NCBI GenBank assembly: GCA_018241165.1
Contig: JAFEEK010000064.1
Location: forward strand, 1 to 8,932
Direction: 5' to 3'
DNA: 8,932 nt
From: Pseudomonadota bacterium
Lineage (GTDB): Bacteria > Pseudomonadota > Gammaproteobacteria > Xanthomonadales > Rhodanobacteraceae
Shown here piece by piece: positions 1 to 7,003 of the stretch (positions within the stretch are counted from its first letter, which is position 1; each line of letters starts with the position of its first letter). The notes under the pieces were generated by a model. That model saw only the letters and a list, made by a program, of their open reading frames with translations, made no database searches and was not told where the DNA came from. A program made the position numbers and the translations under genes.

Positions 1-112
1 GCCGTCGCGCGCGCCAGTGCCGGCGCACCGCAAAGGCTTGCGCCAGCGCGATCAGTGCAGCGATGACGGCACCGGCGAAGAGGATGGGAACGATGGCGGT
101 AAAGTCGAGCAT
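1..112 (-). CDS. Small membrane protein, N-terminal part only (cut by the left edge)
   Basis: An open frame starts at ATG (110-112, minus) and is still open at the window edge, giving 37 codons. The visible protein begins MLDFTAIVPILFAGAVIAAL, with a hydrophobic segment over about residues 4-28, followed by a basic stretch (VRRHWRARR). This looks like a single N-terminal membrane anchor with the positive side after it, so the rest is probably cytoplasmic. ATG 112 is the only standard start after the in-frame upstream stop (TGA at 152-154), although no good Shine-Dalgarno precedes it. The gene points the same way as the M28 peptidase gene but lies 168 bp beyond it, past two hairpins, so it is probably a separate unit. 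The family cannot be recognised from this fragment. Confidence 0.55.
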   Translation of the reverse strand, partial: MLDFTAIVPILFAGAVIAALIALAQAFAVRRHWRARR

Positions 113-180
113 GTCAGAGGTAGCCCAAAGCCTCTGCAGGCCTGCGATTCATCTCTCGCAGCAGAACGAGTACGCCTTTC

Positions 181-253
181 AGCTTCCCCCTTCCGCAGGA
201 AGGGGGATTGAGGGGGATGTGCTTTGCCGTCATCCCTCCGCTGCTGCGCAGCG
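181..253. repeat. Intergenic G/C-rich hairpins, possible Xanthomonadales-type dispersed repeat or terminator
   Basis: The 168 bp between the two leftmost minus-strand genes holds no credible gene. At 185-207 there is a perfect 10-bp stem with a 3-nt loop (TCCCCCTTCC, GCA, GGAAGGGGGA), followed on the plus strand by a second G-run, GATTGAGGGGGATG. At 243-252 lies a 10-bp palindrome, GCTGCGCAGC. Neither hairpin has a T-tract on either strand, so a classical Rho-independent terminator is not clear, although the position about 30-95 nt after the M28 stop codon suits transcript-end protection. The pattern of a G-rich arm followed by GATTGAGGGGGAT resembles intergenic repeats I recall from Xanthomonadales genomes; that resemblance is from memory. 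Confidence 0.5.
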
Positions 254-280
254 ACCTACTTCGTGCCGAAGGGGTTGTAC

Positions 281-1999
281 TCATTTACGCTCCGACGCCT
301 TCATCGACGCCTCGCGCGCGCTGCGGAATTCACTGTCGGCCGACCACTGCGGAAACGTGGATTCGTCCGCGAGGCGCTTGGCGACCGCGTACAGCGCCTG
401 CACGTCTTCGATCACGCCGGACAGATCCCAGTTCGGGTCGTAGTTGTCCGCGGGCTTGTGGTAGCGATGCGCGGTGAAATCGTCGTACGCCGCGCGGCCT
501 GCGGCGACACCGCCGTCGAGCTTGTCGAAGCCGACTTGCGCGTACAGCACCGGCACGCCGCGTCGTGCGAAGTTGAGCTGGTCGGATCGATAGAAGAATC
601 CGTTTTCCGGCTCGGCGTCGGGGCTGATCGTGCGGCCCGCGGGTTTGAGCACATCGGCGAGGTATTGATCCATCTGCGACTGGCCGAAGCCGATGATCTC
701 CATGTCGCGGGTGCGGCCCATGGGGATGAGCTCGTCCATGTTGATGTCGGCGACGGTCTTCGTCAGCGGGAAAACCGGGTGCAGGGTGTAGTACTGCGAG
801 CCGAGCAGGCCGGCTTCTTCCATCGTCGGTGCGAGGAACAGGATCGAGCGCTGCGGCGGCGGATTCTGGTGCGCGAACGCGTCGGCGATTTCGAGCAGGG
901 CGGACAGGCCGGTGCCGTTGTCGACCGCGCCGTTGTAGATCTGGTCGCCTTTCAGCGTCGGGTCGCGGCCGAAGTGATCCCAGTGCGCGGAATACACGAT
1001 GACCTCGTCCTTGCGCGTGGTACCGGGCACCAGTGCAAGCACGTTGTCGGTCTGCATGTTGCGGATCTGGTTGTGGAAGGCGACCGATGCCGTCGCCTTG
1101 AGCGGCACCGGCACGAAGCCCGGTGTCGCGGCGGCTTTCTCCAGCGCATCGAGGTCCGCGCCGGCGGCGGTAAACAAGCGCTTTGCGGCATCGCCGGTCA
1201 GCCAGCCGGCAACGGCCAGGCGCGGCGGCGTGGTCGCATCCGGCACCAGACTGAATTGCGGACCGCTCCAGCTGTTGACCACCACTTCCCATGGATAACC
1301 CGCCGCGCCGGCTTCGTGCACGATCAGGCAGCCGGCGGCGCCCTGGCGCGCGGCTTCTTCGTACTTGTACGTCCAGCGCCCGAAGTAGGTCATGTTCTTG
1401 CCCTTGAACAGGGCCGGATTCGCGTGGCCTGGATCGTTGACCAGCACGACCACGATCTTGCCCTTGACGTCGAGGCCGGCGTAGTCGTTCCAGTGGTATT
1501 CGGGCGCGACGATGCCGTAGCCGGCGAAGACCATGTCCGCGTCCTTGAGCGCGACATCGGCGGTGTTCTGGCGCGTGCCGACGATGAGGTCGCTGCGATA
1601 AGTATACGTTTCCACTTTGCCGGCCTCGTTCACGTCGAGCGCAACCTTGGCGCCGTCGAGCAGAGTGGTTTCCACGGCCGGAACGGCTTGCAGGTAGCTG
1701 TCGCCGTTGCCGGGTTTCAGGCCCATGCTCTTGAACTGGTCGATCAGGTAGGTCGTCGTCATGCGCTCGCCGATCGTGCCCGGCTTGCGGCCTTCGAATT
1801 CGTCGGAGGCCAGGCGCATGTCGTAACCGGCAAAATCCGCGGCGTTGATTTCCGGAGAGAAATGCCCGTCCGTGGTGGGTTTGACCGGCTCGGGTCTTGG
1901 CGCGGGCGCCGCAACGGTTTTCGCCGATTCGGGCGGGGCCGACTGCCCGCAGGCGGCGAGCAGGCAGGCGACAAGAAGTGCGGTGATGAGGTTGCGCAT
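281..1999 (-). CDS. M28 family zinc aminopeptidase, PA-domain lipoprotein
   Basis: Predicted 572-aa exported peptidase that removes N-terminal residues from peptides using two zinc ions. It has a lipoprotein signal with lipobox LAAC and lipidated Cys17. The +2 residue is Gly rather than Asp, which suggests outer-membrane sorting. A PA (protease-associated) domain lies at about residues 140-290, followed by the M28 catalytic domain at about 310-540. The metal and catalytic set looks complete: HWDH with His339 and Asp341, Asp360 in AVDNGTG, the Glu394-Glu395 pair in TMEEAG (general base and ligand), Asp418 in ADINMDE, and His514 in YHKPAD. ATG 1999 is preferred over an upstream in-frame start at 2104 because GGAG sits 6 nt before it and the signal peptide begins there. 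The gene lies 37 bp downstream of the VNGSI-repeat gene, so the two are probably co-transcribed. The substrate is unknown. Confidence 0.93.
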   Translation of the reverse strand: MRNLITALLVACLLAACGQSAPPESAKTVAAPAPRPEPVKPTTDGHFSPEINAADFAGYDMRLASDEFEGRKPGTIGERMTTTYLIDQFKSMGLKPGNGDSYLQAVPAVETTLLDGAKVALDVNEAGKVETYTYRSDLIVGTRQNTADVALKDADMVFAGYGIVAPEYHWNDYAGLDVKGKIVVVLVNDPGHANPALFKGKNMTYFGRWTYKYEEAARQGAAGCLIVHEAGAAGYPWEVVVNSWSGPQFSLVPDATTPPRLAVAGWLTGDAAKRLFTAAGADLDALEKAAATPGFVPVPLKATASVAFHNQIRNMQTDNVLALVPGTTRKDEVIVYSAHWDHFGRDPTLKGDQIYNGAVDNGTGLSALLEIADAFAHQNPPPQRSILFLAPTMEEAGLLGSQYYTLHPVFPLTKTVADINMDELIPMGRTRDMEIIGFGQSQMDQYLADVLKPAGRTISPDAEPENGFFYRSDQLNFARRGVPVLYAQVGFDKLDGGVAAGRAAYDDFTAHRYHKPADNYDPNWDLSGVIEDVQALYAVAKRLADESTFPQWSADSEFRSAREASMKASERK

Positions 2000-2036
2000 G
2001 GGGGACTCCGGCGAACGCGAAGCCCCGATTGTAGGA

Positions 2037-2705
2037 TTACTGCGGCGGCTTGTCGCCCGTGAAGGCAATGGGTTTGGCGCCCTCGATCCTGCCCACCGTC
2101 GCACTGTCGCTCACGTACAGCTGCACGGTGCGCTTGAACACCATGTCGCCGTGCACGACCGCGTGCGGTCCGATGACGACGCGCGGATCGCGACTGACGC
2201 CGAAGTGGAACCAGCTGGTGTCCTGCTTGACCAGGATGCCGCCTTCGACGCGCGAATTTGCGCCGACGTCGATGTCGCCCGAGCTTGTTTCGATGCCGCC
2301 GCCGACATGCGCCGCGGTCAGCGCGATGCCGCCGTTGACGTTGGACACCTTGCCGCCGACATCCGTGCCCGTCGCCAGCGAGATCGAGCCGTTGACCGCT
2401 TCGATGGTCTTGGCGATCTTGGTGCCGGCGCCGACGTGGATGCCGCCGTTGACGGTGTCCAGCGCGTCGATCGTCACGTTGGCGCCCAGATGAATGCTGC
2501 CGTTGACCGTGGACGCGTCGGCGGCATGCGCGCCGTCGCCGACATGAATGCTGCCGTTGACCGTGGACAATTTGCCGATCGTGGCGTTGTCCGGCACGTG
2601 GATGCTGCCGTTGACCTTGTCGATGTCGAGGTCCGTATTGCCGGCGGCGAAAGCCGTGCCGATCGCGAAGGCGGCGGACAAGGCGACAAGTGCAAGGCGC
2701 TTCAT
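2037..2705 (-). CDS. Exported VNGSI-repeat protein, beta-solenoid-like (DUF4097 or bactofilin-like)
   Basis: A 222-aa protein with a Sec signal peptide (cleavage probably after FAIGTAFA, residue 20). The mature part carries six regular repeats with the core VNG(S/G)I at residues 31, 49, 67, 85, 104 and 123, spaced 18, 18, 18, 19 and 19 residues. A seventh degenerate unit, SSGDIDV, begins near 141. Short beta-strand repeats of this length, alternating small and hydrophobic residues, suggest a right-handed beta-solenoid like those of bactofilins or DUF4097 proteins; the assignment is structural and no enzyme motif is visible. The C-terminal 60 residues continue in a similar strand-rich style (VVIGPHAVVHGDMVF). 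ATG 2705 is chosen because AGGA lies 8 nt upstream and the signal peptide starts there; an upstream in-frame start at 2759 would add an unlikely extension. Probably the first gene of a unit with the M28 lipoprotein. Function unknown. Confidence 0.85.
   Translation of the reverse strand: MKRLALVALSAAFAIGTAFAAGNTDLDIDKVNGSIHVPDNATIGKLSTVNGSIHVGDGAHAADASTVNGSIHLGANVTIDALDTVNGGIHVGAGTKIAKTIEAVNGSISLATGTDVGGKVSNVNGGIALTAAHVGGGIETSSGDIDVGANSRVEGGILVKQDTSWFHFGVSRDPRVVIGPHAVVHGDMVFKRTVQLYVSDSATVGRIEGAKPIAFTGDKPPQ
2286..2615 (-). repeat. Tandem 54/57-bp repeats coding the VNGSI units
   Basis: The protein repeats are also visible in the DNA. Copies begin near 2322, 2379, 2436, 2490, 2544 and 2598, giving periods of 57, 57, 54, 54 and 54 bp. 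The copies at 2490-2514 and 2544-2568 share 25 identical bases, while the outer copies are more diverged. This suggests growth by in-frame duplication, with the central units the most recent. Confidence 0.85.
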
Positions 2706-2802
2706 GGGACCATTCCTGTTCGAGTCGTGTGGTGCATTGGATGCGGCGGGCCGCCACAAGGTTTAATCGGCTACCATTATCCATCCTTTGCGAGACTGCG
2801 CC
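2706..2802. promoter_or_regulatory. Divergent promoter region between the VNGSI-repeat gene and gpmI
   Basis: This 97-bp gap separates two divergently read units and should hold both promoters. Minus strand: a -10-like GATAAT (2781-2776) lies about 70 nt before the repeat-protein start, but no good -35 is seen. Plus strand: TTTAAT (2762-2767) or CATTAT (2775-2780) could serve as -10 for gpmI. TTGGAT (2737-2742) is a possible -35 for the first, but the 19-bp spacing is long. The region is AT-richer than its surroundings around 2760-2790. The individual boxes are guesses. Confidence 0.35.
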
Positions 2803-4323
2803 GTGTCCCGACCCAAACCCGTGTTGCTGCTGATCCTGGATGGCTGGGGCCATCGCGAAGCGCGCGAGAACAACGCGATCGCGCAGGCGAACGCGCCGAA
2901 CTGGCGACGCCTGCTCGCGACCTGCCCGCACACGCTGGTGCAGACGCACGGCAGGTTCGTCGGCCTGCCCGACGGGCAGATGGGCAATTCCGAAGTCGGT
3001 CACATGAACATCGGCGCCGGCCGCATCGTGTATCAGGACCTGACCCGCATCGATGCGGCGATCGAGGACGGCACGTTCTTCGCCAATCCCGCACTCCTCG
3101 CTGCCTGCGCGGCAGCGAAGCATTCGACCCTGCACGTTTTCGGATTGCTCAGTCCCGGCGGCGTGCACAGCAGCGAGGATCACATCTTTGCCTTGCTCGA
3201 CCTCGCGAAAAAAAGCGGCGTCGAACGCGTCGCCGTGCACGCATTCCTCGACGGCCGCGACACGCCGCCGCAAAGCGCGCGCGCTTCGCTGGAGAGATTG
3301 CAGGCCAGGTGCGATGCGCTTGGCAATGCCCAAGTCGCCAGCGTCAGCGGTCGTTATTACGCGATGGATCGCGACAAGCGCTGGGAGCGCGTCAAGCTTG
3401 CCTATGACGCGATTGCCGAAGGCACGGCGGCTTTCCGTGCCGACAATGCGCTCGCCGCGCTGGATGCCGCCTACGCGCGCGGCGAAACCGACGAATTCGT
3501 CAAGCCGACGACCATCGGAGCCGCGACTAAAATTGCGGATGGCGACGCCATCGTCTTCATGAATTTCCGATCCGATCGCGCGCGCCAGCTCACCGGGGTC
3601 TTCGTCGATCCGGATTTTTCCGGCTTCGCGCGTGCACGGAAAATCCATTTGTCTGCGTTTGTGACGCTGACGCATTACAGCGACGATTTGCGCGTGAGCG
3701 CCGAAGCGTATCCGCCGCAATCGCTGGAAAATTCTCTCGGTGAGTACCTGGCGTCGCTCGGCTTGAAACAATTGCGCATTGCCGAGACGGAAAAATACGC
3801 ACACGTCACGTTTTTCTTCTCCGGCGGACGCGAACAGCCGTATGCCGACGAAGATCGCATCCTCGTGCCGAGTCCCAAGGTCGCCACTTACGACCTGCAA
3901 CCGGAAATGAGTTGCCCGCAAGTCACGGATAAACTCGTCGCCGCGATCGGCAGCGGCAAGTACGATTTCATCGTCTGCAATCTCGCCAACGCCGACATGG
4001 TCGGGCACAGCGGCAAACTCGACGCGGCGATCAAGGCGGTGGAAGCGGTCGACGTCGCGCTCGGAAGGCTCGACGCCGCGATCCGCGCGGCCGGCGGCGA
4101 GATGCTGATCAGTGCCGACCACGGCAATCTTGAAATGATGCGCGCCGACGACGGTCAGCCGCATACCCAGCACACGGTCGGACCGGTGCCGCTGGTTTAT
4201 GTCGGTCGCCCGGCGACGCTCGCGCCAGGATCGCTGCGCGACCTCGCCCCGACCGTGCTCGCGTTGATGGGAATCGCGCAGCCGGCGCAGATGACGGGGC
4301 ATTCGCTGGTGGCGTTTGTTTGA
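2803..4323 (+). CDS. gpmI: 2,3-bisphosphoglycerate-independent phosphoglycerate mutase
   Basis: Interconverts 3- and 2-phosphoglycerate in glycolysis and gluconeogenesis, in the cytoplasm, using two Mn ions and a phosphoserine intermediate. The 506-aa length is normal for the family. Counting from GTG 2803, Asp13 (ILDGWG) and the phosphorylated Ser63 (MGNSEVGH) are present, as are VHSSEDH (121-127), FLDGRDTPP (148-156) and GRYYAMDRD (183-191). The Mn ligands Asp398, His402 (NADMVGH), Asp439-His440 (SADHGN) and His457 keep the spacing known from the Bacillus enzyme. GTG 2803 is preferred: it gives the usual MSxxKP-type N-terminus and has a weak GAGA 7 nt upstream. An in-frame TTG at 2788 would add five residues and lacks any ribosome site. 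First gene of a unit with envC and ctpA, a known neighbourhood in proteobacteria. Confidence 0.97.
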   Translation: MSRPKPVLLLILDGWGHREARENNAIAQANAPNWRRLLATCPHTLVQTHGRFVGLPDGQMGNSEVGHMNIGAGRIVYQDLTRIDAAIEDGTFFANPALLAACAAAKHSTLHVFGLLSPGGVHSSEDHIFALLDLAKKSGVERVAVHAFLDGRDTPPQSARASLERLQARCDALGNAQVASVSGRYYAMDRDKRWERVKLAYDAIAEGTAAFRADNALAALDAAYARGETDEFVKPTTIGAATKIADGDAIVFMNFRSDRARQLTGVFVDPDFSGFARARKIHLSAFVTLTHYSDDLRVSAEAYPPQSLENSLGEYLASLGLKQLRIAETEKYAHVTFFFSGGREQPYADEDRILVPSPKVATYDLQPEMSCPQVTDKLVAAIGSGKYDFIVCNLANADMVGHSGKLDAAIKAVEAVDVALGRLDAAIRAAGGEMLISADHGNLEMMRADDGQPHTQHTVGPVPLVYVGRPATLAPGSLRDLAPTVLALMGIAQPAQMTGHSLVAFV

Positions 4324-5492
4324 TTCGTCGTTTTTCCATCGCGTTTTTTTTCCTGGCATGCGTTTTCGCCAGCGCAAACGCCCAGGACGATGATGCCCGG
4401 CGCACCGCGCAAGAGGCGCAGGCAAAACAAAAGCTCGAGCAGGTTCGCGCGCAAATCCACGATCTGGCCGCGGCGCAACAAGACACCAATGCCAGGCGCG
4501 GCGATACGCTGACTGCGCTGCGCGAGCAGGAATTGAAGATCGCGGCGAGCGCAAGGCAGTTGCGCGCGCTCGATGGCCAGATCAAGGACCAACAAGCCAG
4601 GCTCGAGGATCTGCTCAAGCAACGCGCCGTACTCGACGACAAGCTCAAGGATCAACGCGATGCGTTGGCCGCGCTGCTGCGCTCGGCCTATGCGATGGGT
4701 CGCGGCGAGGAATTGAAACTGCTGCTGGCGCAGGACAAGGCCGCCGACATCGCGCGCATGCTCGCCTATTACCGCTACTTCGAGCACGCGCGGATTGGCG
4801 AGATCGATGCGCTGATGAAGAATCTCGATGCGCTGGCGAAGGTGCAGGACGACATCGTGGCGCAAAAGGCGACGCTGGAAAAATCACGCGCCGATCACGT
4901 TGAACAGGCCAGCCAGCTCGATGCCGAGCGCGTTGCGCGCCAGCAGGTGCTGGGCAGCCTCGATGCGACCCTGAAAGATCAAAAAGACCGTCTCGCCGCG
5001 CTGGGTCGCGACGAAAAGGCGTTGACCGACCTGATCGCGAAGCTGCGCGACATTTTCGCCGACATCCCGAAAAACCTCGCTGGCGCGCAGTCCTTTGCCA
5101 GTCTGCGCGGACAACTGCCGTGGCCGTTGCGTGGCCGCGTGGTGGAAAAATTCGGAGCCGGCAACGGAACCGGTCGCGCCAACCAGGGTCTGCTCATTGC
5201 CGCGTCCGCTGGCGTGACCGTGCACGCTGTCGCGCATGGCCGCGTCGTGTTCGCCGACTGGCTGCGCGGCTATGGCCTGCTGCTGATCATCGACCACGGC
5301 GATGGCTATTTGAGTCTGTACGGCTACAACGAAAGCCTGCTGAAAGACGTCGGCGATTGGGTCGATGCCGGCGCCGCGATCGCCACCAGCGGCGACAGCG
5401 GCGGCCGGCCATCGCCGGGCCTGTATTTCGAGTTGCGCCATCAGGGCAAGGCGGTCGACCCCGTGCCCTGGTTGAAATCCGCTTCACGTTGA
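4320..5492 (+). CDS. envC: Murein hydrolase activator EnvC (degenerate LytM/M23)
   Basis: A 390-aa periplasmic protein that switches on cell-wall amidases (AmiA/AmiB in E. coli) at the division site, under FtsEX control. It has a signal peptide (residues 1-21, ending ASANA), a long charged coiled-coil region (about 25-265) and a C-terminal LytM domain (about 266-390). The LytM zinc ligands are replaced: Asn288 and Leu292 stand where HxxxD is expected, Tyr336 in LYGYN replaces the His of YGH, and Tyr369 in LYFELR replaces the His of LHFE. It should therefore activate rather than cut, as E. coli EnvC does. The TTG start overlaps the gpmI stop (TTGA), implying translational coupling, with GGTGG a few nt upstream. 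A run of eight T (4344-4351) lies in the signal-peptide codons. Identification rests on domain order, the ADWL-GYG and SLYGYN motifs and the gene neighbourhood. Confidence 0.95.
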   Translation: MIRRFSIAFFFLACVFASANAQDDDARRTAQEAQAKQKLEQVRAQIHDLAAAQQDTNARRGDTLTALREQELKIAASARQLRALDGQIKDQQARLEDLLKQRAVLDDKLKDQRDALAALLRSAYAMGRGEELKLLLAQDKAADIARMLAYYRYFEHARIGEIDALMKNLDALAKVQDDIVAQKATLEKSRADHVEQASQLDAERVARQQVLGSLDATLKDQKDRLAALGRDEKALTDLIAKLRDIFADIPKNLAGAQSFASLRGQLPWPLRGRVVEKFGAGNGTGRANQGLLIAASAGVTVHAVAHGRVVFADWLRGYGLLLIIDHGDGYLSLYGYNESLLKDVGDWVDAGAAIATSGDSGGRPSPGLYFELRHQGKAVDPVPWLKSASR

Positions 5493-5514
5493 ACCCATGT
5501 GCGTTGCCTATAAT
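5489..5514 (+). promoter_or_regulatory. Candidate promoter for ctpA
   Basis: In the 49 bp between envC and ctpA there is a perfect -10 hexamer, TATAAT, at 5509-5514. TTGAAC at 5489-5494 resembles a -35 box but is only 14 bp away, shorter than the usual 16-18. Transcription from here would begin near 5521, leaving a leader of about 20 nt with GGTG 8 nt before the ATG at 5542. This fits ctpA having some transcription independent of gpmI-envC, and supports 5542 rather than 5497 as its start. Confidence 0.4.
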
Positions 5515-5541
5515 GGCCGCAAGCTGCAATCGGTGATTCCC

Positions 5542-6861
5542 ATGTTGCGAACGTCCTTGTGTGTTTTCCTGATGCTGGCGCCGCTGGCGCTGCGTGCCGA
5601 CGAGGCCAAGCCCGCGCCAGCGCCTGCGGCCAAGACCGGCGTGAGCATGTCCGACATTCGCCAGTTCACCGCCGTGTTCGACCTGGTCAAGCAGGCCTAC
5701 GTCGATCCGGTCGACGACAAGACCATGATGCAAAACGCGATCCGCGGCATGCTCACGGGCCTTGATCCGCACAGCGAGTACCTGGACCAGACCGGCATGC
5801 AGGCGCTGAACGAAGACACCAGCGGCAGTTACGACGGACTCGGCATCGAAGTGATCACCTTGAACGGCGCCTTGCGCGTAATCGCGCCGATCGACGACAC
5901 GCCGGCGGCGCGCGCCGGCATCAAGCCCGGCGACATCATCGTGCGCATCGATGGCACCGCGATAACCGCGGACAACGCGACCCAGGCCGTCGATATGTTG
6001 CGCGGCAAGGCCGGCTCGAAAGTGAAACTATCGATACTGCACGAAGGCGCCAGCGTGCCCGAGGATTACACGCTCACGCGCGAGGCGATTCGCGTCGCCA
6101 GCGTGCGCGTGCGCGAGCTCGAACCGGGTTATGTCTACATCCGCGTCGTGCAGTTCCAGGAAGACACCGGCAACGAATTGCGCAGCAAGTTGGGCAAGTT
6201 ATTGGCGAAAGAACATCCGTTGCGCGGTGCGGTGCTGGATTTGCGCAGCAATCCCGGCGGACTGCTGACCTCGGCAGTGGAAATCAGCGACGACTTCCTG
6301 GATTCGGGCGTGATCGTCACCACGCGCGGACGCCTGAAACAGGCGGACCTGAGCTTCAACGCGACGCCCGGCGACCTGCTCGACGGCGCGCCGCTCGTGG
6401 TGCTCGTCGACAACGGTACCGCATCGGCGGCCGAGATCGTCACCGGCGCGCTCAAGGACAATCATCGCGCCGTGGTCATGGGCCGGCGCACGTTCGGCAA
6501 GGGTTCGGTGCAGACCGTATTGCCGCTTGACGACACGCATGCGGTCAAGCTCACCACGGCACGCTACTACACGCCAAACGGGACCTCGATCCAGGCGGCC
6601 GGCATCATGCCGGACATCGAACTGGCGAACCTGAAGCTGAGCGTGCGCGATGCGGCGCCCTCAGTCATCCGTGGCGAGCGCGATCTGCCCGGCCACCTCA
6701 AGGGCGATCTCGAAGGCGAGAAGAACACCGATCGCGACGGCGCCAGCGACGGCTTGCTCGACGACTACGCGCTCAACGAGGCGCTGATCGTGCTCAAGGG
6801 CATGGCCTTGCGCAACGCGCCGACGGCCGCGCCGGCCAAGTCGTCGTCACCGCACGGCTGA
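5542..6861 (+). CDS. ctpA: S41 family C-terminal processing peptidase
   Basis: A 439-aa periplasmic serine protease that trims or degrades proteins from their C-termini. It has a signal peptide (residues 1-19, LALRA), an N-terminal helical part with FDLVKQAYVD, a PDZ domain (about 90-175, containing SYDGLGIEV and AGIKPGDIIVRIDG) and an S41 catalytic core. The catalytic Ser295 (NGTASAAE), Lys320 (FGKGSVQ) and Gln324 are all present. ATG 5542 is chosen because the signal peptide begins there; an ATG at 5497 would put 15 polar residues in front and lies upstream of the likely transcription start. In Pseudomonas aeruginosa the gene in this position, after gpmI and an envC-like gene, is CtpA, which degrades peptidoglycan endopeptidases with the lipoprotein LbcA; a similar cell-wall role is inferred here. 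The C-terminal 65 residues are charged then Pro/Ser-rich, possibly a flexible tail. Confidence 0.93.
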   Translation: MLRTSLCVFLMLAPLALRADEAKPAPAPAAKTGVSMSDIRQFTAVFDLVKQAYVDPVDDKTMMQNAIRGMLTGLDPHSEYLDQTGMQALNEDTSGSYDGLGIEVITLNGALRVIAPIDDTPAARAGIKPGDIIVRIDGTAITADNATQAVDMLRGKAGSKVKLSILHEGASVPEDYTLTREAIRVASVRVRELEPGYVYIRVVQFQEDTGNELRSKLGKLLAKEHPLRGAVLDLRSNPGGLLTSAVEISDDFLDSGVIVTTRGRLKQADLSFNATPGDLLDGAPLVVLVDNGTASAAEIVTGALKDNHRAVVMGRRTFGKGSVQTVLPLDDTHAVKLTTARYYTPNGTSIQAAGIMPDIELANLKLSVRDAAPSVIRGERDLPGHLKGDLEGEKNTDRDGASDGLLDDYALNEALIVLKGMALRNAPTAAPAKSSSPHG

Positions 6862-6905
6862 AAGTTTGCCGTATCAATTCGCAGCATTCGCGGCTACAGT
6901 CCATG

Positions 6906-6967
6906 CGGGGATTCGGCGGTATGCCGGATGTTGCAACGCGCAGCGGTGAGGCGGCGGTGAATCCCCG
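6906..6967 (+). repeat. 9-bp inverted repeat in the leader of the small exported protein
   Basis: CGGGGATTC at 6906-6914 pairs perfectly with GAATCCCCG at 6959-6967. The 44 bp between them contain a smaller hairpin (GGC-GGTAT-GCC, 6915-6925) and the palindrome GTTGCAAC (6930-6937). The right arm ends about 25 nt before the GGAG ribosome site of the 7004 gene. The layout could be a folded 5' leader or a paired protein-binding site. It matches no riboswitch consensus that I can recall. Confidence 0.4.
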
Positions 6968-7003
6968 ACGGCAATCACGCCATTATCCGTTTGGAGAATC
7001 GTC

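Noticed and set aside
224..2062. 612-codon open frame on the plus strand
   Set aside because: It lies opposite the M28 gene, whose motifs and signal peptide are unmistakable. Its product is Arg/Val/Gly-rich with no domain, as expected from the antisense of high-GC codons.
2286..2615. CRISPR-like array
   Set aside because: The regular spacing comes from coding repeats: units abut with no unique spacers, and all are in frame within one exported protein.
1845..3407. 520-codon open frame on the plus strand
   Set aside because: It is antisense to the repeat protein and out of frame with gpmI. Its repeats of AAVD mirror the VNGSI repeats on the other strand.
1759..4554. 931-codon open frame on the minus strand
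   Set aside because: It crosses the M28, repeat-protein, gpmI and envC genes. It is very Arg-rich with no motif, a by-product of GC codon bias.
4320..5492. Active M23 peptidase
   Set aside because: All expected zinc-ligand positions are changed (Asn288, Leu292, Tyr336, Tyr369), so an activator role fits better than an enzyme.
5497..5541. Earlier ATG start for ctpA
   Set aside because: It would put 15 polar residues before the signal peptide, and it lies upstream of the TATAAT candidate.
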